From: Syntrophomonadaceae bacterium
GTDB lineage: Bacteria; Bacillota; Dethiobacteria; DTU022
Assembly (NCBI GenBank): GCA_007128625.1
Contig: SKXC01000161.1
Span: 1 to 35,242, forward strand
DNA length: 35,242 nucleotides
Reading direction: 5' to 3'
Part shown: positions 27,585-35,242 of the stretch, in pieces
Layout: the number at the start of each line of letters is the position of its first letter
Numbering within the stretch: the first letter of the stretch is position 1
Position numbers and translations under genes: made by a program
Notes under the pieces: model-generated
The model's database searches: none
The model's input: the letters and a program-made list of their open reading frames with translations, nothing else
Told to the model about the DNA's origin: nothing

Positions 27585-28037
27585 ATGCAAATTAAAGAAG
27601 TCATGTCTACAGAAGTGATAACAGTTTCGACCAGTGATCCGGTGGAAAAATGTGCTAAACTGCTCCAGGAAAATGACATAAGTGGATTACCGGTAATAGA
27701 TAAGGATGGCAGGGTAGTCGGGATGGTTACTGAAGGTGATTTAATCAGGCGGGCTTCAAGGATTGAGGCTCCCGGTTACCTGGAAATTCTTGGTGGGTTG
27801 ATCTATCTGGGCAGCCCCTCTAAGTTTGTTGATGAGCTGCAAAGAGCCATGGCCCTGGAGGCCGGGCGGCTGATGAGCAAAGATGTGATTACCATAAAAC
27901 CGGATCAAGACCTGGAAACTGCAGCCACCATGATGGTCAAAAAAAACATCAATCGGCTTCCGGTCATTGATGATAATGATCAGTTAGTCGGAATAGTTTC
28001 CCGTCGCGATATTATGAAACATCTTTATAATCAATGA
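27585..28037 (+). CDS. CBS-domain pair protein
   Basis: 150 aa with two CBS motifs: MQIKEVMSTEVITVSTSDPVEKCAKLLQENDISGLPVIDKDGRVVGMVTEGDL and LMSKDVITIKPDQDLETAATMMVKKNINRLPVIDDNDQLVGIVSRRDIM. Confidence 0.94.
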   Translation: MQIKEVMSTEVITVSTSDPVEKCAKLLQENDISGLPVIDKDGRVVGMVTEGDLIRRASRIEAPGYLEILGGLIYLGSPSKFVDELQRAMALEAGRLMSKDVITIKPDQDLETAATMMVKKNINRLPVIDDNDQLVGIVSRRDIMKHLYNQ

Positions 28038-28264
28038 AACACTGCTCTTTTGATTGCCGGCTGCATGGTTAACTCCCCCTGCTGGTTTATGCCTGCTCTT
28101 TCTTTACTGATGACTTAGATGACTTAATCGATGAGTTTGGCTTAAGCAAACCTGAATGCATGTGTCCTTACCATGGAACTGTAGTTATCTTAAAGGCCAG
28201 GATCCAGGATAGTAAGTTGTGATCAAAAAATTGTTGCTTTAGTAAAAAATAAGGAGGTTTAATT

Positions 28265-29458
28265 TTGCCCGGAGGTTTGAGCTTGTTTAATAAGTATAAG
28301 CTGATCGTCTTAATTTTTATTGTAATAGCAGTTATGGCAATATTATTTTTTTCTCATTTGCCATCACTTACACCAGGAGAAGAGGAGGAAACAGCTCCAG
28401 CTGATTCTGAATTTCAACCTGCAGATGACCCTTATGCTGCCTACAATTTAAGCCTTGATGCTGAAAAACCGATAGTTCTTAAGTTTTATGCCCGCTGGTG
28501 AACTGCTTGCGTAATGATGGAGCCCGTGATCATGGCTCTAAAAGAACATTATGCCGGTAGAGTGGAATTTATTGTCGCCGACCTCGATAACCCTGCTTCT
28601 GATCAGCTTCTGAAAATATATGATGTATTATATATCCCGATGTTTTATTTTATCAACGAACAAGGTGAAGTGGTGTCCGAAGAAGCAGGCATTTTCAGTT
28701 TTGAAGAGATGGAGGCCAAAATTGAACCGATCATTGGTGAGCCTTTTGAAGCTGAGGAATTATCACGCCTGGACTATTTTTTTACAGAACAGCTTCCCGC
28801 TACTGTGGAGCAACGATCTCTTTTTACCCTGGCCATCGTTTTTCTTGGCGGCTTAATTACCAGTATCAGCCCCTGTATTTTGTCAATGGTTCCTCTTTTA
28901 ATCAGCTATATCGGAGGGTATGGTGAAGGTTCACGTTCAAGAGGTTTCTTTATCTCGTTAACTTTTGTTACCGGTTTGGCCGTTACTTTTGCCATCCTAG
29001 GTTTTATAGCTGCCGGATTTGGTCGGGTATTCGGTGAAATTGGCGAGATCTGGTACTACCTGCTCGCTGCTGTGGCCATTATCATGGGTTTGCAGCTGCT
29101 CGGCGTTTTAACCTTTAATTTGCCTGGCTTAAAAAATATCCCGGTTAAAAAAGTCGGTTTGGGTGGATCCCTGGTCATGGGGATGCTCTTTGGATTGGTT
29201 GCTTCACCCTGTGCCACACCGGTTTTGGCCGTGATTATCACCTATGCAGCAGTTCAGGCCGAACCATTTTACGGCAGTGGGCTGCTTTTTGTTTATGGCC
29301 TGGGTCATGGGATTCCCCTTATAGCAGCCGGTACTTTCGCCGGAATAGCCAGGGGTTTGCCAAGGATAAGCAAGTACACCAGGTATCTCAGCTATTTCAG
29401 CGGGCTGGTTTTAATAATTCTTGGTCTGGTTCTTTTAGCCTGGATTAACTGGATTTAA
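28265..29458 (+). CDS. Membrane-anchored thioredoxin-like/CcdA fusion, probable selenoprotein (Sec at codon 79, UGA 28499-28501)
   Basis: ORFs 28265-28501 and 28514-29458 share one frame, interrupted only by TGA. Read-through gives KPIVLKFYARW-U-TACVMMEPVIMALKEHYAGRVEFIVADLDN, i.e. a thioredoxin WCxxC site with the first Cys as UGA, followed by a CcdA-type domain (SISPCIL, ASPCATP). RBS AAGGAGG 8 nt before TTG. Confidence 0.82.
28518..28540 (+). promoter_or_regulatory. Candidate bacterial SECIS hairpin
   Basis: TGGAGCC-CGTGATCAT-GGCTCTA: 7-bp stem (one G.U) with GU in the apical loop, starting 16 nt after the UGA. Confidence 0.6.
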
Positions 29459-29564
29459 CTTTTTAGCACCTTGATGCCTTAATTTCAGCCCATAAATAGC
29501 AAAACTGTGCAGATGTGGTCTTTTTGTGGCTCTGAGGTGTGAAAAATTTTATGTCTAAAACAAC

Positions 29565-29593
29565 TTGAACATATATGCTACTAGTAGGATAAT
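29565..29593 (+). promoter_or_regulatory. Putative sigma-A promoter of 2-oxoacid oxidoreductase operon
   Basis: TTGAAC (29565-29570), 17-nt spacer, GATAAT (29588-29593). Confidence 0.5.
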
Positions 29594-29620
29594 ATAAGTG
29601 AAAGGAGTTGATCACCGGTT

Positions 29621-31321
29621 ATGGAAGTCAATATCCTTGTAGGAGGCGCAGCAGGTCAGGGTATGGAGACGATTATGAACCTGCTGGGTAAAGCGCTGGT
29701 CAGGGAAGGCTGTGAATTGATTTATACTAAAGATTACATGTCCCGGGTCCGGGGCGGTCATAATTTTTCATGCCTTCGTATTACTTCAGACACTCCCTGG
29801 ACAACAGTCGAATCGATTGACATTATGGTTGCTCTCAATGAAGAGACATACTTTCTTCACCAGGATAACCTGGTTTTTTCAGGCCGGGTTATTTTTGACC
29901 CGAACTTGTTCAGCCTCCCGGAAAAAGAAAACAGGGGTGTGCCGGTTGAACTGCAAAAGTTGGCCGAAGAGGCCGGCGGAAAAGTAATGGCCAACACAGT
30001 AGCGGTTGGAGCCCTGCTGGTATTGATGGGCCTGCAAACCTCTACAGTTGAAATTTTGCTTAAGGACATCTTTGCAGATAAAGAAGGTGTTGCCGATAAA
30101 AATATTGCTGCACTCAAGGCAGGTTTTGAAGCGGCAGCTCAATTTTGCAGCACCTGCTTTGATTTGCCTCCAAGAAACAAAGATGCTAAAAAACTATTTA
30201 TTGACGGCAGCCAGGTACTGGGCATGGCTGCTCTTGCCAGCGGGTGCCGATTTCTATCTGCTTACCCGATGACCCCTTCAACCGGAATCATGAATTACCT
30301 GGCCGGGAAAAGCAAAAATTATCCTGTGGTGGTTGAACAGGCCGAAGATGAGATTGCAGCCATCAACATGGCTATTGGCGCTTCTTATGCCGGGGTTAGA
30401 GCCCTGACCTGTACTTCAGGAGGCGGGTTTTCACTGATGGTGGAGGGAGTTTCCCTGGCCGGTATGACCGAAACTCCCCTGGTAATAGTTATAGCAATGC
30501 GGCCCGGCCCGGCTACGGGTTTGCCTACACGCACTGAGCAGGCCGATCTTGAATTCGTTATTCACAGCGGCCACGGCGAATTTCCGCGGGCAGTTTTAAG
30601 TGCAACCTCGCACGAAGATGCTTTTTACCGTTTAAATAAAGCATTTGAGCTGGCCGATCGTTACCAGACACCGGTATTTTTCCTTTCAGATCAAAACTTT
30701 GCCGACACCCACCGTTCCGTAGAACCCTTTGATTTCGGGCGGATGAAATATAACCGATTTATTGCAGAAGAAAACGGGTATGAAAAACCCTATAAGCGCT
30801 ACCGGATTACCGAAAGTGGCATATCACCACGTGCTTTACCCGGGCAGTTTGAAAATGAGGTAGTTTTAGTTGATAGTGATGAACACGATGAGAATGGTAA
30901 TATTATTGAAGACGCTTCTACCCGTCGCTCGATGGTAGAAAAAAGAATGCGTAAACTAAAGGCCCTGGCTGAAGAAATGGATGAACCAGATCTATATGGC
31001 GATCCTAATCCGGAATTGCTGTTAATCGGCTGGGGTTCTACCTACGGGGTGCTGCGGGAAGTTGTAGATATGCTTGCAATACTGGAAACAAAAACAGCCA
31101 TGCTCCATTTTAGTGATATCTGGCCTCTTCCCCAGAAACGTCTAAAAAAACTGTTCCCCGGGGTGAAGCGCAGTTATTGTATTGAAAACAATGCCTGTGG
31201 ACAGCTTTCTGCCCTGATTCGTCGGGAAACAGGGCTTTCGATCGACAGTTTAATCTTAAAATATGACGGACGCCCTTTTATGCCCCATGAAATTGTGGAG
31301 GAGGTAAAAAATGATCTATAA
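29621..31321 (+). CDS. 2-oxoacid:acceptor oxidoreductase, fused gamma-alpha subunit (KorA-like)
   Basis: 566 aa. The N-terminal gamma domain (GGAAGQGMETIMNLLGKALVREGCELIYTKDYMSRVRGGHNF) precedes the alpha domain (FLSAYPMTPSTGIMNYLAGK; VEQAEDEIAAINMAIGASYAGVRALTCTSGGGFSLMVEG). Confidence 0.93.
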   Translation: MEVNILVGGAAGQGMETIMNLLGKALVREGCELIYTKDYMSRVRGGHNFSCLRITSDTPWTTVESIDIMVALNEETYFLHQDNLVFSGRVIFDPNLFSLPEKENRGVPVELQKLAEEAGGKVMANTVAVGALLVLMGLQTSTVEILLKDIFADKEGVADKNIAALKAGFEAAAQFCSTCFDLPPRNKDAKKLFIDGSQVLGMAALASGCRFLSAYPMTPSTGIMNYLAGKSKNYPVVVEQAEDEIAAINMAIGASYAGVRALTCTSGGGFSLMVEGVSLAGMTETPLVIVIAMRPGPATGLPTRTEQADLEFVIHSGHGEFPRAVLSATSHEDAFYRLNKAFELADRYQTPVFFLSDQNFADTHRSVEPFDFGRMKYNRFIAEENGYEKPYKRYRITESGISPRALPGQFENEVVLVDSDEHDENGNIIEDASTRRSMVEKRMRKLKALAEEMDEPDLYGDPNPELLLIGWGSTYGVLREVVDMLAILETKTAMLHFSDIWPLPQKRLKKLFPGVKRSYCIENNACGQLSALIRRETGLSIDSLILKYDGRPFMPHEIVEEVKNDL

Positions 31322-32162
31322 AGCTGAAGATTACATGATTGGAGAAACAGCCTGGTGTCCTGGTTGTGGTAATTTTGCTATCCGGGAAGCTTTGGCCGGA
31401 GCGCTTTTTGATCTTGAACTGCCTCCGCACAAGATACTGCTATTATCCGGGATCGGTCAGGCAGCCAAAATACCGCATTATCTGCGGGTAAACGGTTTTA
31501 ATGGTTTGCATGGACGAGCTCTTCCACCTGCTGTTGGGGCCCGGGTGGCCAACAAAGATCTAAAAGTAATTGTCGAGTCCGGTGACGGTGACAGCTATGG
31601 TGAAGGCGGAAATCACTTTATTCATAACATTCGCCGTAATCCGGATATTGCCCATTTTGTTCATGATAACCAGGTTTACGGTCTGACCAAGGGACAGGCC
31701 AGTCCGACCAGTGAACCGGGGATGAAAACCGGTGTCCAGGTAGAAGGTGTCACAGCACCTCCATTGAACCCACTTTCCCTGGCCCTGGTTATGGGGGCCG
31801 GATTCGTTGCCCGCTGTTTTAGCGGGGAAAAGGAGCATCTGCGTGAAACGATGAAAGAGGCGATAAATTTTCCTGGCTACGCCCTGATTGATATTTTACA
31901 GCCCTGTGTTTCATTTAATAAGGTAAACACTTACGGTTGGTATAAAAAACGAGTTTTTTTCCCGGATATTGAAAACCCCAGGGATTGGGCGGCAGCAATG
32001 GAGTGTTCTCGCCAGTGGGGAGATAATATTCCGCTGGGTGTTTTTTATAACAGTCCTCGGCCGACATTTGAATCTCACAGGTCAGCACTGGATGATGAAC
32101 CATTAAGCATGAAGCCCTTTGACCCACAGCAGGTTACCAGTCTTCAAAATGATTTTTTATAA
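31311..32162 (+). CDS. 2-oxoacid:ferredoxin oxidoreductase beta subunit (KorB-like, TPP-binding)
   Basis: 283 aa. WCPGCGNFAIREAL; GIGQAAKIPHYL; SGDGDSYGEGGNHFIHNIRRNPDI; NQVYGLTKGQASPTSEPG. Overlaps the alpha gene by 11 nt. Confidence 0.94.
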   Translation: MIYKAEDYMIGETAWCPGCGNFAIREALAGALFDLELPPHKILLLSGIGQAAKIPHYLRVNGFNGLHGRALPPAVGARVANKDLKVIVESGDGDSYGEGGNHFIHNIRRNPDIAHFVHDNQVYGLTKGQASPTSEPGMKTGVQVEGVTAPPLNPLSLALVMGAGFVARCFSGEKEHLRETMKEAINFPGYALIDILQPCVSFNKVNTYGWYKKRVFFPDIENPRDWAAAMECSRQWGDNIPLGVFYNSPRPTFESHRSALDDEPLSMKPFDPQQVTSLQNDFL

Positions 32163-32176
32163 GGTGAGCCTGATTT

Positions 32177-32437
32177 ATGGAAAATAAAACATATACATGC
32201 CAAAAATGTGCCCAAAAAGTAAATGCCGATCAGGTTAGCTTTCACCCGATCCGGGGAGGCTATTCAAGGGAGCATTTTCCACTTTTTCATTTTGAAAAAC
32301 TGCCCTTGTGTTCCGAATGCCTGGTTCGCCAGAAAAAAATAGATATTTTTGAAAAGGTACTGGCTATCCTTGCCCTGGCCATTGTAGGGTATTTTTTGGT
32401 GGTTGGATTTGCAGTTCTTTTTTACAGCAGAGGGTAA
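32177..32437 (+). CDS. Small zinc-ribbon-like membrane protein, unknown function
   Basis: 86 aa. Two CxxC pairs (CQKC, CSEC) followed by one predicted TM helix (VLAILALAIVGYFLVVGFAVLFY). Confidence 0.6.
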   Translation: MENKTYTCQKCAQKVNADQVSFHPIRGGYSREHFPLFHFEKLPLCSECLVRQKKIDIFEKVLAILALAIVGYFLVVGFAVLFYSRG

Positions 32438-32453
32438 ATTTTGGAGGATAATC

Positions 32454-32654
32454 ATGTTTTTTAAAACATTTGGCAATAGAACAGTCAAAGAATTGCGAAA
32501 AAAACAGGGATTAACTGCACGGGACCTCTCTTTAATAGTAAAAGTTAACAGTCCGGTTATTAAGAAAATTGATCATGTAAAATTTAAAAATGTTCCAGAA
32601 CCGCTTAAAAATAGAATTGAAGCAGTCTTGAGAGGAAAAAGAGTGAACAGATAA
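32454..32654 (+). CDS. Small HTH-like protein, unknown function
   Basis: 66 aa from ATG 32454 with RBS GGAGG. TVKELRKKQGLTARDLSLIVKVNSPVIKKIDHVKFKNVPEPLKNRIEAVLRG resembles a compact XRE-like helix-turn-helix. Confidence 0.5.
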   Translation: MFFKTFGNRTVKELRKKQGLTARDLSLIVKVNSPVIKKIDHVKFKNVPEPLKNRIEAVLRGKRVNR

Positions 32655-32660
32655 AGGCAG

Positions 32661-32676
32661 CTGCATTATAATGCAG
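32661..32676. repeat. 16-bp perfect palindrome
   Basis: CTGCATTATAATGCAG equals its own reverse complement. Confidence 0.75.
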
Positions 32677-32802
32677 CAGGAGATAAAGACCGGGCTCAAA
32701 ATTGAACAAGAAGCGGTAGACCAACTGTTGCAGACCGAAGATTTTAGGGAAGGGATTGCTGCATTTACGGAAAAAAGGAAGCCACTTTGGAAAGGATGTT
32801 AA
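32671..32802 (+). pseudogene. Enoyl-CoA hydratase/crotonase C-terminal remnant
   Basis: 43 codons: MQQEIKTGLKIEQEAVDQLLQTEDFREGIAAFTEKRKPLWKGC*, which resembles crotonase C-termini (GL.LE......TED..EG..AFLEKRKP.FKG). The catalytic body is absent. Confidence 0.65.
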
Positions 32803-32863
32803 TTTTTAAGCAAATAACTCCTGGATTGAAAAACAGTTGATTTTTGATAAGTGACAGCTGTGT

Positions 32864-32869
32864 TATAAT
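32864..32869 (+). promoter_or_regulatory. Putative extended -10 promoter element upstream of PBP gene
   Basis: TG-T-TATAAT at 32861-32869; no well-spaced -35. Confidence 0.4.
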
Positions 32870-33005
32870 TAGTACAAGATTTACTTTGAGACCTCTTTTG
32901 CAAGTTTTACCGGTAGTTATAAAGGACTGCTTGTAAACTGACATGCATGCAGAGGTTGTTTTGTCCATAGATTGATATATTGGCTAAAGAGAGGATCTAT
33001 AAAGG

Positions 33006-35242
33006 ATGGCCGAGAAGAAAAACCCTGTCTATTTTGATTTTAATACGCCGGCTTCGAAAAAACATAAACAGCCAGCCCGTATCGGCAGTGTAATAACAAT
33101 TATTTTAGTCTTGCTGGCCCTTATTTTCCTTGTCACCGGAGCAGCTGCTGCAGCTGTTGTAATTCAGTATGTCAATGAAACGCCACCATTTGATCCAAAA
33201 CGCCTGGCGACAGCAGAGACATCGTATCTTTATGACAGCAGAGGAAATGAAGTAACAGTTTTTCATGATGAGCAGAATCGCATTGTAGTCGGTTTAGATG
33301 AGATCCCGAAACATGTACAGGAAGCCTTTATTGCTATTGAGGATGAGCGCTATTACAATCATTTTGGTTTTGATGTTCTCGGCAGTATGAGAGCGGCATA
33401 TGCCAATTATCAAGCTGGAGAAATAGTGCAGGGCGCAAGTACCATTACTCAACAGTTGGCTCAGAATGCCTTTTTAACAAGGGAGAAAACTTACAAGCGA
33501 AAAATACAGGAGGTCTGGCTGGCTATTCAGTTTGAGCGCAAATACAGCAAAGAAGAAGTATTGGAGTTATACTTAAATCGTATATACTTCGGGAACAGTG
33601 CTTACGGGGTTGAAGCAGCTGCCCAGACTTACTTTGATAAGAGCATCGGCGACATAAGTCTTGCTGAAGCAGCAATGTTGGCCGGTATTGCTCGATCTCC
33701 TAACAATTATAACCCAATTAGAAGCGTAGAATTGGCTGAAAGACGAATGAAAACGGTGCTTTCAAGCATGAAAAGGCTAAATTATATTACGGAATTCCAA
33801 TATCGAAGAGCAATTGAAGAAGAGTTGGTTTATGCTGAACCACGTGATCCTCTTTATCCCTACCCATATTATATCGACTATGTTCTTCACCATGAATTGC
33901 TTGAAATATTGAGTTCAATTCCATCCATTGGTTCCCGCAGAGAAGCTTATCGCGCAATTTATACCGGCGGTTTGCGTATTTACACTAACCTGGAACCGGA
34001 CATGCAAAACCATGTAGAAGAGATTCTTGGCCGGGAAGACTTATATCCGAGGACTGTTTATGTAGATATGGAAGGGGTTAAAGAAGCTCTGACTGCTATA
34101 CCGCCAGGTCGTAATTTGCCCTGGAATCAGTTACAAGAGTATATCGATGAAGAAAAGGGGTTGGCTCAACCCCAGGCAGCAATTGTTCTTGCCGATCCGA
34201 TTACCGGTAGGATTAAAGCACTGGGTGGAGGGCGAGAATACCGTAAAGGTGTAGACGAGGTGCTGCGTTATAATTCACTGCGGCAGCCCGGTTCGGCGAT
34301 TAAGCCGATAATTACCTATGCTCCGGCTTTTGAAGAAGGCACTTTGGCCGGTGCCGGTTCAACCCTTGATGACTCGCCATTTACAGGTCCGCATGGATGG
34401 CGGCCTTTTAACTATGACAGACGGTTTAGGGGTATGACTACGGTCAGAGAGGCCCTTTATTATTCATATAATATCCCAGCGGTTCGTGCATTTGTAGATT
34501 TAGGGCCAAGAGTAGGGGTTGATTATGCCAGGCGCATGGGTATTAATTCTTTTACACCTGAAGAAATAGATAATCTTAGCCTGACCCTGGGTGGTTTTAC
34601 TTATGGGGTAAGGGCGATAGAGATGGCCCAGGCATACGGTGTTTTGGCTAACGAGGGAGTTAAGGTCGACTTCCATACTGTTAGAAGAATAGAAGACAGG
34701 CATGGTGGTTTAATATACCAGCAGGAGGTTAATCCCCAACAAATACTAAGTCCGCAGGCAACATTTTTAGTTAATGATATATTACTGGAATTTATCCGTA
34801 GGCACCCTGTTACCCGGGCATTAAGATTTGACCGCCCTGTGGCAGGTAAAACCGGTACAACTGACTACTATAACGATGCCTATCTGGTCGCTTACACCCC
34901 CAACCTGGTAGCTTCTTTTTGGATGGGTTACGATGAGCCGAAATTGGGTAATATAAGACCGGGTTGGGACTATGCTACCGCTTTTATGCGTGAGCTTTTA
35001 CTGGAGGCATTTAAAGATCTGGAAATCAGGGATTTCAATCGCCCTGACGGTATTATCAGGATGGAGGTATGTACAATATCCGGTCTGCGACCCACTGAAG
35101 CTTGCCGGGCTGCTGGCAGTGTAAAGGCCGATTACTTTATTGAAAAAAATGCTCCCTGGATGACCTGTGATGAACATACTGCCATCGAAGATGAAGATGA
35201 AGACAATGGCGATGACAATGGCGACGACGATGACAATGGCGA
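33006..35242 (+). CDS. Class A penicillin-binding protein (transglycosylase/transpeptidase, PBP1A-like), 3' truncated by window end
   Basis: Open from ATG 33006 to the window edge with RBS AAAGG. IAIEDERYYNHFGFD, GASTITQQLAQNAFL, KIQEVWLAIQFERKYSKEEVLELYLNRIYFG, RQPGSAIKPIITY, AGKTGTTDYYNDAYLVAYTP. Not in the ORF track because no stop is reached. Confidence 0.95.
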   Translation, partial: MAEKKNPVYFDFNTPASKKHKQPARIGSVITIILVLLALIFLVTGAAAAAVVIQYVNETPPFDPKRLATAETSYLYDSRGNEVTVFHDEQNRIVVGLDEIPKHVQEAFIAIEDERYYNHFGFDVLGSMRAAYANYQAGEIVQGASTITQQLAQNAFLTREKTYKRKIQEVWLAIQFERKYSKEEVLELYLNRIYFGNSAYGVEAAAQTYFDKSIGDISLAEAAMLAGIARSPNNYNPIRSVELAERRMKTVLSSMKRLNYITEFQYRRAIEEELVYAEPRDPLYPYPYYIDYVLHHELLEILSSIPSIGSRREAYRAIYTGGLRIYTNLEPDMQNHVEEILGREDLYPRTVYVDMEGVKEALTAIPPGRNLPWNQLQEYIDEEKGLAQPQAAIVLADPITGRIKALGGGREYRKGVDEVLRYNSLRQPGSAIKPIITYAPAFEEGTLAGAGSTLDDSPFTGPHGWRPFNYDRRFRGMTTVREALYYSYNIPAVRAFVDLGPRVGVDYARRMGINSFTPEEIDNLSLTLGGFTYGVRAIEMAQAYGVLANEGVKVDFHTVRRIEDRHGGLIYQQEVNPQQILSPQATFLVNDILLEFIRRHPVTRALRFDRPVAGKTGTTDYYNDAYLVAYTPNLVASFWMGYDEPKLGNIRPGWDYATAFMRELLLEAFKDLEIRDFNRPDGIIRMEVCTISGLRPTEACRAAGSVKADYFIEKNAPWMTCDEHTAIEDEDEDNGDDNGDDDDNG

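Noticed and set aside
1-35242. CRISPR array, phage, integron or transposase content.
   Set aside because: No regularly spaced direct repeats and no recognisable integrase, transposase or phage structural ORFs were seen.

Overview
The window is a bacterial chromosomal segment, probably Firmicutes-like judging by gene content and AGGAGG ribosome-binding sites. It is densely coding and almost entirely on the + strand. From left to right it holds: the tail of a cobalamin nucleotide-loop operon (cobU 3' end, a truncated cbiB, cobS, cobT, cobC-like); a PucR-type regulator on the - strand; an M20 peptidase; a polar amino-acid ABC transporter; a DMT exporter; hutH followed by hutP; an MttB-family (non-pyrrolysine) methyltransferase; a UroD/MtaA-like protein; a peptide-type ABC transporter with fused ATPases; a xanthine-dehydrogenase-type molybdenum subunit; two more MttB-family paralogs; a formimino-THF cyclodeaminase; an alpha/beta hydrolase; a CBS protein; a thioredoxin-CcdA fusion with an in-frame UGA; a 2-oxoacid:ferredoxin oxidoreductase; small proteins; and a PBP1A cut by the window edge. 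The strongest observations are: (1) a probable selenoprotein whose thioredoxin motif reads W-U-T-A-C, where the ORF track split one gene at UGA, with a SECIS-like hairpin 16 nt downstream; (2) a sigma-A promoter, NAG-N4-NAG-N4-NAG HutP-type site and intrinsic terminator upstream of hutH, with hutP downstream of the attenuator, implying positive autoregulation; (3) a possible betaine/histidine one-carbon catabolic cluster; (4) two unassigned, highly structured intergenic RNA candidates. No CRISPR array, rRNA, intact tRNA or transposase was recognised.
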